Below, piece after piece: positions 44,703 through 57,100 of a stretch of DNA of 64,000 nt; position 1 is the first letter of the stretch; each line of letters begins with the position of its first letter. The stretch is from Oscheius onirici (taxonomy: Eukaryota; Nematoda; Chromadorea; Rhabditida; Rhabditidae), in the NCBI GenBank assembly GCA_932521025.1, contig OW051473.1:496001-560000 (forward strand), given 5' to 3'. A model generated the notes under the pieces. The model was not told the DNA's origin and made no database searches. It worked only from the letters and a program-made list of their open reading frames with translations. The translations under genes and the position numbers were made by a program.

Positions 44703-44821
44703 GCTTACGGCCATACCACGTTGAAAGTACGCCATCCCGTCCGATCTGGCAAGTCAAGCAACGTTGGGCCCGGTTAGTACTTGGATCGGAGACGGCTTGG
44801 GAATCCCGGGTGTCGTAAGCT
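44703..44821 (+). rRNA. 5S rRNA (119 nt), solo copy
   Basis: It begins GCTTACGGCCATACCACG and ends GTCGTAAGCT, with TTTTT following as a Pol III terminator. It differs at one base from the copy at 24464-24582. No further 5S repeats or SL1 gene are adjacent. Confidence 0.96.
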
Positions 44822-44973
44822 TTTTACTGGTTTTCGCTGTTTTTCACAGGGTTTTATCTGACAACACAAGCAATACGCAAGAATGTAAACATTGCTTCAA
44901 AAAAGGTTTATTTTGATCACTTGGGCATTATGTACACACAGCTTCCTAAACATGTTTTTAAGCTTTAAGGATA

Positions 44974-45547
44974 TCACGATACCCTAATGACTTGACTGAT
45001 CATGCTGGCTTTCCCTGCTTCATTCTTGTTCGTCCATTCTTGAGGAAGATTCCAAGGTAGAGAGAATAGCCTTACCATCATGTTCTGAACTTCGGCATCT
45101 TTAACACCAACCATTATAAGAGTCTTGCTCCAGGCCTCAAATCTGACAGCTTCATAGTAGGCAGAGTATAGGGACAGTTCCTAGAATAACAGTAACAGAG
45201 ACTATTTATGAGCTTACATTGTCTTGAACACCACGCATTTCGGCAAGAACGGAAGACATTTTGCCAACTTTTTGCTCGAAGACTTCTTTAGAACTGCCGA
45301 TTCGGACGATTTGCAGCACTCCAACCTTGGTAAGCCACTTGTTTTCATTTGCCACTGCTGAGACCAAGTTGACAGTGTGAGAAATTTCCTATAAGTTGGT
45401 GCAAAGTGTTTGACGATATACCTTAGACAGATCTTCGACTACTTCCTCCGTGACAGCAGACGGCAGCTCGGGGTATTCTGCTGGTCCACAACGATAACCG
45501 GAAGCGAGAACAAGCAAGTGGAAAACCAGCAGCAGTTTGGGAACCAT
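44974..45547 (-). CDS. CGP-family small secreted protein, member B
   Basis: The ATG at 45547 opens a signal peptide (MVPKLLLVFHLLVLASG), then YRCGPAEYPELPSAVTEEVV. Exon 2: EISHTVNLVSAVANENKW, GVLQIVRIGSSKEVF. Exon 3: AYYEAVRFEAWSKTLIMVGV, QNMMVRLFSLPWNLPQEW, ending QVIRVS at 44974. It shares exon structure and spacing with members A and C and is closest to C (IGSSK, VQNMMV, SLPW). It lacks the terminal Cys of A and C. Confidence 0.75.
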
Positions 45548-45755
45548 TTGAAGTGTGGACTATGTCGTCTGAAAATTGAAAAGACACGATTGTTTTGTCT
45601 TTTCCGAACAACAACAAACTGAAGGAGGGCAAAGTATTTGAATCGTGAAGGCCGCTAAGAAGAGCATAAGCAAAGAAGAATACTAGACTTCACACTGAAA
45701 AGAATGCAAATAACATTGAGTTGAAAAACTTTTTTATTGAAATTTGAAAAAGCGA

Positions 45756-46384
45756 TCAATGACATACGCGGTCCTGAAAGCGTTCATAAATTTTATCTTC
45801 TAAGGAACAAACCTTGACGACGCCACCAAGCAGATTTTCTTGAGTTTCTAGTTTCAGTGTTCCCCAGGAAGTTGGCAGTGCCCACGGAAGACTAATCAAC
45901 TTGACCATCATGTTCTGAACTTCCTTCTGCGGAACGCCCACCATACGGAGGATTCGAGTCCACTTTTCAAATCTGATTGCTTCGTGGTAGGCAGAAAAGG
46001 CAATACGCCCCTGAAGAGATGAAAAAACCATTTTGTAAATACCTTGGGTTTCGAAGCATTCAATTTTCCAAAAATTGCTTCTATTTGATCTATTCTTGTA
46101 GTAAACAGATCTTTCGAACTACCTATGCGAGCAACTTCAAATACAGCTTCCTTATTCAACAATGTCGGCATTGTCAAAAAAAATTTCCAGGCCAAATTTG
46201 CGTTCTTGGCTAGTTCCTAAAACAAAATATTACATTATAGCGAATTCCAGAGAACCTTAGAAAGATCTTCAATGATTTCTTCCGTGACCTCTGTTGGGAT
46301 ACCTGGGTATTCAGTGGGGCCACAGTGAAGGCTTCCAAGCACGAAGGGTATCAAAATTAAGACCAAGGAAAACGTTAAACGCAT
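45756..46384 (-). CDS. CGP-family small secreted protein, member C
   Basis: The ATG at 46384 opens a signal peptide (MRLTFSLVLILIPFVLG), then LHCGPTEYPGIPTEVTEEII. Exon 2: WKFFLTMPTLLNKEAVFEVA, RIGSSKDLF. Exon 3: AYHEAIRFEKWTRILRMVGV, VQNMMVKLISLPWALPTSW. A 39-nt intron (GTTTGT to TTTCAG) precedes the last exon DRVCH, ending at 45756. It has the same plan as A and B. Confidence 0.75.
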
Positions 46385-46762
46385 ATTTCCAATTTCTAGA
46401 AACGCGGATAGTAAAGATGTGTCGGGCGCTGAAAACCACAACATGTCGTTCGGAAAAATGGCGCAAAACTTTAGCAGGGATGGTTTTTTTAAGATAAATG
46501 TCGGTATTGCATCGTCGGGAATGAATTCAGCAACCTTATCGACTCCGATCTTAGCTGAGAAACACGAACTACTGCAAAATTCTCTAGTTGCGTGGAAATA
46601 TGGACTTTGCGTTCACAACACTTTTTCTGAGTTACTCTGTCCGCAATTTCATGAGCGGCGTGACAATTTGATTACAGTGGATAAACAGAAAAGTTTTCCA
46701 CTTCCGCAACAAGGTTGAGTAACTTTATTCAGTTCGAAAAGTTCAGTTATTCAGACTATACA

Positions 46763-47931
46763 ATGCTGGAAATATTACGAGCGGCATTTCGGAAGTTTTT
46801 AGCGTTTTTTGACGTTACGTTATCAGATTGGATATTTGACAGGATATTTGGTTCCTGGGAAGGCGTTGTTCTTGTCACTTTCCCTATTCTGTTATCTCTG
46901 TTGGCAGCTATTCCTCTTCACATTGTCCTCATCTATCGTCTTTTAACGAAAGAATCTGAACTCAACAACTTTCAAAAATTTGTTATCGGACAATGTTTGG
47001 GTTCAATTATTCATGCTGTCAGTATTTTCTTCGTATATATGCTGGTAAGTTGATCTAATGACAGATCACGTCATAAACTAGAAACGTTAAAAATTATTGT
47101 ATATAGTCTTATTTCGCTGCCAATCTTACGCCAACAGCACTATGGTTTCTCGTAGGCCCACTTGCTTTTCATACGATTTGGCTTCGACTGGACTTTTTCA
47201 TTGCTACGGTCTTTTCAGTCTATTGGCAAAAGTTGTTTTCCAAGTTTGTTTTCAATGAAAAGTAAATCAGTTATGACTTTCAGAAACATTCGTTTTGAGA
47301 AAATTATATATTTTACCCTATCCATAGTTCCCGTCTATGAACTGATAATGAAGCATATTGCTCCAAATATTTTTCCCCTCATTTTTCACATACAACTGAA
47401 TGAAGCATTCGTGAGTGTTATTATTATTATTTTAATATTATTTTTCAGCCAATACTTGGCTGGAACTTCTGGTTGTTCACATTAAATTTGGTATTTTATG
47501 GCGAAGTCCTCATTGTGCATATCTATTGTTTTCGGAGGGTGCGATCGCTTAACTTGACTCAGTTTTCTGCTCCCGTCGTCCGAGGAATCAAGAAAATGTC
47601 CAAAGGCTTGCTGATAAAAGCTTTGCTGATTTCTGCTCCAATCATCCCGCAAATCTATTCATTGTGTATTGATATTATTTGGAGCGAAACATTGAAAAAC
47701 AAGCAATTCTTGTTATCCATAAACTATTTTACCGTTAGGGTGAGAACACAAACAACACATTACAAAGTTCAGTTTGTTACTGCCCATAACAACTTGCAGC
47801 CTCTATTATCTGGACTTACAACATGGTATTGCATATCCGGATTGTTCAAGAAAATCACAGTTGTGACCCAAAACGCTAGAACTCCGTCTGATATTTCTTC
47901 AAATGTGTCAGCAGTAAGACATGTGCCGTAA
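46763..47931 (+). CDS. Seven-transmembrane, chemoreceptor-like protein
   Basis: The start chosen is the ATG at 46763 (MLEILRAAFRKFLAFFDV), the first in frame before the first span (VVLVTFPILLSLLAAIPLHI). Further hydrophobic spans are SIIHAVSIFFVYML, LWFLVGPLAFHTIW, IIYFTLSIVPVYELI, NFWLFTLNLVFYGEVLIV and ALLISAPIIPQIYSLCI. The last exon (PLLSGLTTWYCISGLFKKI) has a short Ser-rich cytoplasmic tail ending RHVP. Seven spans, small loops and short introns fit the nematode serpentine chemoreceptor superfamilies, but I could not assign a class (sr-family). It probably acts in ciliated sensory neurons; that is inferred from the family type. Confidence 0.65.
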
Positions 47932-48788
47932 TATAGCCCGCTTGAACAGCAGTGAAACTCTACACCAACTACCAAAGTCGACAAGTTCTCATTTTTGTCA
48001 TTAAGTGAAAAACCCTCTTTAATAAATTTAAGAAATCACTATTCTTTCAACAAAGTTACTGTTTTCGGTAGTTTGCAGCGAAGGGGGAAGTTTCCAACGT
48101 TCGTAATTAACTTTGATTAGTTACCGCAGAATCAGTTACATTCATTTCCGGCTGACCCAATGCTAGATATACAACGGCACGTGCTAAAAAAGCTACAGTC
48201 GATACATAACTTGATCGACACACAGTTAGATTTCTATTTTAACAGCTGGGATTCCATATAAATTTTTATTATCCCTCCCAGTATGTCTTTAGTTTTTGTT
48301 ACTTCTCTTCACATAATTCTGATAATGGTTCCAACATTATTTCTCTTATTACTGGTACGTAATTGGCTTGGAAGTTAAGAACCTGTTGTTTTCAGGTTGT
48401 TGCTATTCGTAGCAGCCTATAGCCTCTAACAAAACCTGGCGAGATAACCTGGTATTGCATATCCGGATTGTTCCAGCACCAAAGAAAACGCTGGAATACC
48501 GTCAGATTTTTCTTCCAATTTCTTCTGCTTTGTAGCATTCTGTAAGTTCAACAATAACGCTGTATTCAAGACCTTTATAACATTTTACGCTTCATGTACT
48601 TTGCCGCAATTGCACACAACTTTTAAAACATTTTCTTTGGTTTATCAAAAATTTTAAAGTTAGTTTACAATGCGGTTTATTTACTACCCTAATAAATCTT
48701 CCGAGCAGGTGACAGTCAAAAGAACTGCTGCGAGAAGTTCACGCCTTTGTGAGATTAATTGGTGTCAGCCGGACTCTCAGCTAGCAAC
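47932..48788. pseudogene. Decayed partial copy of the adjacent 7TM receptor
   Basis: At 48452 the 24-nt phrase found at 47824 (TGGTATTGCATATCCGGATT plus GTTC) recurs exactly. Degenerate matches to the receptor tail (AAAACGCTGGAATACCGTCAG, TTTTTCTTC) follow. Upstream a hydrophobic start (MSLVFVTSLHIILIMV) at 48283 breaks off at a stop. This is a remnant of a tandem duplicate. Confidence 0.6.
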
Positions 48789-49949
48789 ATGATTTCCTTT
48801 CCTTCATTATTTTTATTAATTCCCTGTTTGATATTCGTCGCTAAGTCAGGTAAAAATATTCATTTCCATATATTTTTATTGCTATAGAAGACAGCTACTT
48901 CTCAAGCCCGTTTTTGGAGAAGATTGACAAAATCACAAAGGCTGTACAGGAGAACGTGGTTCGCCCCTTTTCTTTATTTTTTAAGGAAACAAACTAAGGT
49001 TAACATTGACGAAAAGTATTTCTACTTTAACGAAATGGAGGGTAGTGGAGAGGAACTCTTGACCAAGGGCGAAGCAGCACAACAGCTGCGGCTTGTTGTA
49101 TTAGCCGAACAAGCAAGAATGACGGACCAGAGCAATTTGCAACTAGATCTCGGAACTTTGGGACGTGAAAATGTCAATATCGTATGTTCTTTGGGAAAAT
49201 ATCTCACTGAAGTGCCGGAAGTTCCTCAAAATCAGTTCAAAAAGGTGAGATTTTAAATCAATTCTGTATATTCTTCATTTCAGTATCTTATTACCTTTTC
49301 ACATTTGGAAGACTCTGTGATGGGCTTTCTGGCCGAAACTGTCAATGAAACTGCACGACTGGAGATTGTCAACGGGTTCGGAATGCCAGAAGTAAGAGAC
49401 GGGAGAGCAGCGCTTTGGGACAACCGGGATCCTAAACAGTGGCAGAGCAACATGGTGGAGCCTACTTTGGCCGAAGTTTTGAAACGTAACAAATTCATGG
49501 ACGACGTTTTCAGTCTCTTTTTCCGGCTGCTGAAGAATCATGCTAAAGTAATGGTGAGTTATTTGGAAATTTAGACATAAGACGGTGAATCGGAATAATT
49601 TCGGTGTTTTCAGACTGTCGCGACGATAATTGAGCAAACTATGGACAGAAACTCAGAACTTCTTTCTCAACAAGTGCCGGTTCAAGCAGAGTACGAACAA
49701 TTTATTCAATTCATCAGCGCCGTGAACGAATGGCGAGATTTCCACGGATTTAAGTTTAACGAATTGTTTACGGTTAGAAAGTTTGAAAACGCTTTAGATT
49801 TTTTAATTTAGGAGATCCAGCTCGAAGACTTTGGCAACTTGACTGATCTGCCCTTGCCAGAACATCAAAATCTTTTCACCTACGATCCGAAGCGGGAAGA
49901 TTTCGTTAACAAGTATGATATCAGAAGACTGAACATAAAGCGGGTTTAG
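48789..49949 (+). CDS. Secreted protein, uncharacterised, largely helical
   Basis: The ATG at 48789 opens a signal peptide (MISFPSLFLLIPCLIFVAKS). Exons in phase: EDSYFSSPFLEKIDKITKAV; NIDEKYFYFNEMEGSGEEL, LVVLAEQARMTDQSNL; YLITFSHLEDSVMGFLAETV, GRAALWDNRDPKQWQSN; TVATIIEQTMDRNSELLSQQ; EIQLEDFGNLTDLPLPEHQ. The stop is at 49947-49949. There are almost no cysteines, so it has no disulfide-rich fold. A nearby gene starts 86 bp downstream on the same strand. No family is recognised. Confidence 0.6.
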
Positions 49950-50034
49950 GTACTTTTACTTCACCGCGAAAGCTTGCGGTGTATCTTCTCAAATCAGATT
50001 CTCATATAACTCTCGGACTACACAAGTAGTAGCC

Positions 50035-50555
50035 ATGCATAAGAACAACTGCACTTCTGAAGTATTCCGCCGGATCCGACAAAGTCATCCTAATGCTGAA
50101 AATTTCTCAGATACTTCTGCGATTTTCAAGAGACTTGCAAAGTACGTTTCTTTCAATGTACACCGAGATGACGTAATTATTCGCAGAAAAAAAGAAGACG
50201 CAGCTATGCTCTCTTTCAATACCAAATTTTCAGAAGCCATTTCCGAAACATGATTGAGCCCGTCGAATACGATTACTTCCCATCTGCTAATCGATTTGTT
50301 ATTTTTGGAAGGATTCCGGAAAATCTGGATCTCATGGCTGTCGCGGTCTACAGAGACAACGGAATTCACCAAGTCTACGATAATGTGGATCAAGGAGGAT
50401 TTGTTGTCCCTGCGAGCGTGTTTGTGACAAATCACAAGAAGGACAAGAAGTGCCTAGGAACGTTTATAAGAGACTGTAGAGAAGAAGTTATTGAAACGAA
50501 GATTGCGTTGCGTATTCTTGGTTACTTTCTGGTTCCTGGGCAAACGATTTTGTAA
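50035..50555 (+). CDS. Uncharacterised protein, about 142 residues
   Basis: The ATG at 50035 begins MHKNNCTSEVFRRIRQSHP. A GTACGT donor joins in phase, through a TTTTCAG acceptor, to SHFRNMIEPVEYDYFPSANR, followed by FVIFGRIPENLDLMAVAVY, GGFVVPASVFVTNHKKDKK and LRILGYFLVPGQTIL, with the stop at 50555. No signal peptide or membrane span. The short gap to the preceding gene allows a two-gene operon or a missed joint; neither can be shown here. Confidence 0.5.
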
Positions 50556-51146
50556 CTAAACATTTTGAAATGTAGATCATACTTTTATTTCCGTTACGTC
50601 TTTTTTTTCATTCCAGCTGAAATGTTTCTAAAATTGTTCTTAAAGTGAAGTGGAGAAGTAAAGATTCGGCGTAAAACAATTTTTTAGGGAAAAGAAAGAA
50701 AAGAATTTTTGGGGGAAAGACAAAGACAGCTGCTGTAACAGCTGAACGCGTAGCTTTTGTCAGAGCTGGTCCTTCGGTCAAATGACTCCAACCAGTAGAA
50801 TGCGTACAAAAGGATGAAGGACTTTTATATGTTTCGAGCTGATAACCTAAAGACTCTGAAAACGCTGAAAACTAAAAAACTTTAGCTAATAATTAAAGCT
50901 GTGAGAAAATAAAAATCCAAATCATTTATGACACATCGCCTTTCAGACGGATATGGCAAGACACGGAGGGGGGGGGGGGCAGCAATTACAAAAGGAAGGG
51001 GAGGAAAAAATGATGTGGACACACAAAAATGGATACAAATTCAATTGAAAATCATATAATGTGGATTAAATGTATATTGCAGAGAAAGGAGTCGAGTGAA
51101 GAAAGATTTTTAATGCTGAACCTGCGAATGGGGATATAGGGATATT
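50556..51146. other. Intergenic between convergent genes
   Basis: It contains the probable 3' UTR of the K2P gene, and a run of 12 G at 50968-50979. No gene seen. Confidence 0.6.
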
Positions 51147-54100
51147 TTATAGGTAAGCTGGCTGCTCGGGACGCAGAGCTTGGACACGACGAATGTATTC
51201 AGACTCGCGGAAGAAATCCGACTGGAAAGAGTTGTGGCGGATAGTCGACATGCCTATAAAAGTATGATTTAGTCCTGCAAAAACAGCAGTTTGCACTCTT
51301 ACTTAAAAATAGTTAGCTGAAGAAAAAGAAGTATTAAAACTTAAGCTGAGTAGATTTTAGCGTGTATGAAAAATAGTCAAAATGTTAGTTGTGAGTGGAA
51401 AAAGATTAAAAAAAGAAAATCTGAAGTGAATAAAAACGTACGATCCGTACGACAGTGCTTGCGAACGAGCAGATATCGTTGACGAAGTCAACTCACCTGG
51501 ATACATATTTTTGTAAAAATACGATAAAATTGTAGTTTTGTGGTAAATTTTGAAGAATACATTCAAACAAATACTGATATTTCATCAACATAATTCTCTG
51601 AAGATTACTTTGCTCTTCAGTCTAGATTTGCTTTCGGATATTCGGCCAGTTATATGTGCCACAAACTTTGACGAAAAAGAAGTCATTTGAGCTACTCGTA
51701 AACTTTTAAACCAATTATACCCAGAAATTTTCAAATTTCCAGTTTTTCTCTTTTGATGACTAAGGCGACTCACCAGAGGACGTCTCATCAATAAACCGTA
51801 ATTTCATGAGGAGCTCATGTGGCTCGAAAGGCCTATCTCGTAACTCGTTGTCCAAAAAGTCTCGGACATCGTTCCACGTCACCTGAATTAAGATTGGTCA
51901 AGAAAACGGCGAAAACTTCACCTTTCCACCTTTCTTCCTCCTCATTGCTCCTAACAATGCCACAATTTCTTTGAGCTCCTCGCTCATACCCAAAAATCTA
52001 AAAAGCGAAATTTGTTTTCTCGTTAAAAATGTTTACCGTTTAGCTCGTCCAAAGTAATGAATTCTAGTGAAGTAAGCTTTAAGATGTGTAGAAGCCAAGT
52101 CGACGCACATGGTTACGACGGAAAGACCTGAAAATTTTTACAACTGGGTGCAACAACATTCGACTTACCAACTATAACGAAGGCGACAATGAGTGATAAG
52201 AAAATGTAATCCTTAACAACAATATCTCCTAGACCAACGGTGACGATTAAATTAAAGCCAAAGTGAAAGGCATGAATGAAAGACCAGGTTCTGAAAAGTA
52301 GATCTTGTGATGAAAAAAAAGAAAAGAATCACCGTTCCCAGTTGATAAACATTGCAGATCCCATAGAACAGTACAAGCATATACACGCGACATAGGCACC
52401 TGAAATATTTCGACATTTTTTTCTAAGATTTTCGCTCGAAACATTTTGAGAAGTTAGTAATTTCAAAACGAGCTAGTTTGACTTTTTCAAAAGGACAGGA
52501 CAGACTCTACAATAGGAAGACTTGCTAATAATAGAGGTCGTATAGAGGTCATTAACATGAGGGGTCTTTCCTCTCACCCATAGCGAATTTGATCTGTGTC
52601 TCGTCTTCTGTAGGTACTGTACAAATTATGCTTTGATAGTAGAACCAAGGGCTGGGGTTAGCATTTAGAACTAAGCGACTCACCAATCGGAAACCAGAGT
52701 TTTTCTTCAGTCCCGTCAACACCTAAAATGTCCAGAGTGTCTGTATTTCCATTGGCAGACGTCATCGATTTTCGTCGACCATGTCGGGTGCGGAATATGA
52801 ACTGCTGAAAAAAAAACTGGTGTAACCTAGTTCAAATTTTTGATTGGAAAGATTAACAAGAAATCTAGACTTGCCTTAATTTTTCTGGTCATCCGATTCC
52901 AATTGCTGACAAATTTTAACAGCGTTTCTGAGAGAAATTTTCCAATGTCGGCAGCGGTGATGAACATAAGTGGAATACCAACAAGGGCGAACACTACGGC
53001 GAAAACTTTTCCGACGTCTGTGTCAACGGATACTTCTCCATAACCTAAAAAGCTCGCTTAAAGATTATAAGTTGGAACCTACCGCAAGTTGTCAGTACAG
53101 TTAAAACATAGAGTAATGCTGTTGGAAATGTCCACTTGTTGTGCATATTGCCGAGATCGTCTGGTTTTTGCAGTTCTCGTCGGATAGGCCTTCGATCGTC
53201 GACTACTTCAGAGACGGAGAGCATCCATTCCCTAAGGGATTGTATCTTTTGTCAAAAGAAACCACTTAGGCTATTATCTGACTTAAAGTGTAGTAGGGAA
53301 ATCCATTAGAAAATTTTTTGTGCTCACCGAAATTGTGAAGCCCATTGTTTTTCTTCCACAGAATGTACACCATGTTGAGCATCGTTCAGCATCCTCCAAC
53401 TATCCGAAGTGAAATTTGACATCATATTTGTTAACCTACAAGAAGGTCTCATTAAACACATAATAAAATGTTCCTACCTAACGAGTTTTTTGGATCTGGC
53501 TAAAAGTTCTGTTCTCGTTTCCAAAAGCATCAAAATCCAGGCTCCTAGACATAGATATCCTATAAGAACGGCGACCAAGATGACGTGAGGTGTGAGGATT
53601 TTGATGTACTGAAATGTGGAATACTGTTGTTTGTCTGAAAAACGACAGAAAAACTACAGAAAAATGCCAGATTTCGTGCGTAGAAATTGTGGAAAACTTG
53701 AGTTTGAGAGCACACGTGCCGCACGTGCTTCGATTTCTCGATAATGGTACAGTAGGTTACCTTTTTGATGAAGGCTACTCCGTCTCGAAGATACTGAAGA
53801 TAAAGTTTGGTACTCAAATTTGTTCAGTTTTGTAATATAATTCGACAAGAATTCAGTCTCTCTGCTTCATTACCTAATTAATGATCCCTGACCTTGGTAT
53901 TTAACGAAATTTGCGCCCGACAAGGCGGCAACATTGGGGCCGCGTTCCCCCGGGAGAGTTCCATTTTGAGTTTGCACCACGTCAAACACATTTTGGGCCC
54001 GTTTATAGTGAAAAGGATGCTCCCAGCATTCCCGTATTGACTTATAGTTCTCGGGTCATCTATTTTCGAGTTTTCAATTTTTCACCGTGGCCCCAGAGGC

Positions 54101-57100
54101 CGAGGAGACACATGGCTTTCGGCGACTGGAGAGGGTGGAATGCCAAAAAAGTAGTAGAATCGCAACAATTTAAAAGAGACCAATGATCTATTTGTTTGCA
54201 AGAAATCATTTACTACTGTTGCTAACATAAGACTTTCCTGATTTTCCTAATCTGGCAGGCCTAAATTCGGCTCTTCATTTTGATTCAGCCCATTACACCA
54301 TTCAAAACAACCAGATCCGCCACTAAGATTATACAAACAGGATTTTTTAACAGAGCATTTAATTCACTCCCTCACCGAACGACCTCCGACCAAGGAGTTT
54401 CAAGACGTCTTTCGTAAATAAAGAAGAATGGATCCAGAATAAAGGATGCAAATTTTGAAGAGCTTTCAATGGAGTTGAAGAGCACTACGGTTTGGAGTAA
54501 GCTAACAAATTTTATTGAATTACTAGCTTTAAAATGCTTTCACTGTTTAATAACAGACATTTGCGGACTATACTTTAAGCAAAAAAATTGACCATGAAAC
54601 CGTTGGAAGAAGTTCAAACGTCCCGATGTAAACTTAAACTAGCGTAGCGTAGTACTAAGAAGGTTGAAAGATTGATCGTTCATTGAAAATATTTGCGGTC
54701 TGTTGCGAGATCGAGAATATACTGACAATATAATAAAAAAATTCTAAATCCCACCTTAACAGTCTGTTGCGGACAACTTTTCGGCTCATCTCTATCCTGG
54801 TCTTCTTTAATCGTATCCGTTATCACCGTCGCTCCATCGTCTCCATCCAAAAGAGCCGATTGCGAGTTCAGTGGCACTCCTTCCCATCTGGCCGTTACAT
54901 GATCTGAAAAGTTGTTGATTTGGACTGAATGACTGACAATCTCTACTCTAAAACATCCCCTACTTCAGACAGCAAGCCAAAAATATTTGCCCCCGATTAT
55001 AAGTTGCCCCATTTCTCCGTCTAAAAAGCCATAGCACACGGCAAAACTCTCTTGGGCTATACCCTGACGACGGGAGCTATTAGCCCGTCGTGTGTAAGAA
55101 GACTCCCGACGGACTTCGGGCTTCCGGAGCTCGGTAGATGGATCTAAGAATAAGCTGGATACATTCTTTCAGCACTTTGGGCAGATTTTTTCAATGTTTG
55201 TGTAGTACACTAGTGACCATCTGTAACTGGGCTACTAGTCTACATGACTCAATAATCCGGTTTGCATCCGGAAACCTAATAGTCCGACACGGGTTCGGGT
55301 GTGAAAATACGCACATCAGCAGCTCAAACTCGTCATAACGAGTTAGGTGTTAGAGAGTCGGTTTTTTGTAATGATTTTTAGTGGAAAAAGAATAGTAATA
55401 AGAACACTAACGGTCTTGAAAAGCAGCTGAGAACGTAAACTTTAATATGAGCCTGCAAAAGGATTTCTAAAACAGGGAAATGTTCAAAAAGGCACGGAAG
55501 GTCGAGATGTTTTCCGAGTATATTTTTAAGCGAGATTATTTTCAATATCAAAAGTTTTGTTGGAAAAAATGAACTTCTGTTTAGACGTACTGTAAAGTTA
55601 GATTAAACCAGAATTTAAGCAAAACGAATAGACGTAAAAGTAAAACCGTATGAAATGTGAAGAGAGGAGGGTACGAAGAAGAGTGGAGGAGAAAGTTCTT
55701 TAAAGTGAGAACACTAACCGATGATAATTTTTCCATCCTCTTGTATAGAAATAGTCGGTCTCCTCAAAATAAGTTTCTGTCTACTTGGTCTCCTTGAGTC
55801 ACTTATAGAAAATACCGGCGATACTGGCGCTGCACACACTTCGAGTCGTTCCAAATCTCTTCTCAAGCTATCATTTCGATTCCAGTCGTGCCGAAAAAGT
55901 TCCTGCACGTCGTTAGCACGATTTAAAATGACCGGAATGTCGTAGCTCAACTGTCCGGCGCTCAACTGTGAAGTCGGGGCTATGGTGAGTCGGCGCTGAA
56001 TGGACATGCTTGGCCGCGCCGAGTAGAAGAACGTCATTCTTCTTTTTTCTTCAGGAGGACCAGAAGAGGAGAAAGAGGAGGAGGAAAGATCGCGATGAGA
56101 AGGCCATTCTCTCTACTTTCGAGGGGGACGCCTCCTTCCAAAATCGGCCCCAAGAAGCGAAATGGCTGGCCGTCTCGGGGGCGGAGGCATATCATAAGCG
56201 ATGGCATAATCAGAGCACTGGCGAGACGAGAGCAGGAAGAAATCGGCCATATGATTGGATTCAGAGCGAGAGTAAGACGAATAGTAAGAATCAACCCCAA
56301 AAGTTTAGTCTGGGTGAGTAGTTAACGCGAGGGGAGGAGGCAATGCACTTCAAATCGCTCTTTTTGGCAAAATTGGAAAAAAGAAAATGTGGTGAACTCA
56401 GTTCTTTTCTGATAGTTTCGGGTTTCCACTACTAAAACATAGTAATGTTGTGTCGTAATGTTTAGCAATTACGGTTTCGTAGACCTTTTAATAATTTATT
56501 CAATGTTTGATACAGATGCTAGTACATTAGTATTGCCTAACTGTTCTGACCGTTTGAATATTTTAAACGAGGACTATATTTGGTCGAAACCTCTGGATAT
56601 GGATGATTGCGTGTGAAAACATTGTTGCTTTCATCTTACACAAAATGTGCTTACATTTGAAACGAAATGTCTTGTTTGATTACAAAAAACATTGCAACTA
56701 GAAATCCAGTAGTCCAAGAACTTACCTCCATATCTTGCGTAGAGCTCAACAATGGAGAGTATTCTAGGCGATATCATTTGACATTCTTCATGCTAGAATA
56801 AAAAGGAATAGAAATCGCAAATAAATGATAGAGGAAGGCCCAGTCACAAACTCTCAGCACGGAACTTGATGACTCTAAGCCTAATGTCTCAGCTTCACGC
56901 AACAATTTCAAGTTTTCGGATGTGAGGGAAAAGCGAGGGTGGGTCCTTCACAGCCACTCGTAAAGGAATGATGATCAAATAGAGACACGCCTGAGACGCA
57001 CTTCATAATAGAAAAACGATAAAGATGTTTGAAATTCCCATGAGAACTAGACCAAAATTCGAATCTTTGAGGCTAATTGAAACACAAAAGCCCGACCCAA

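Noticed and set aside
56010-56325. Arg/Lys-rich open frames on both strands of a purine-rich stretch
   Set aside because: They arise from base composition and overlap the start of the K2P first exon at 56037 and its upstream flank.
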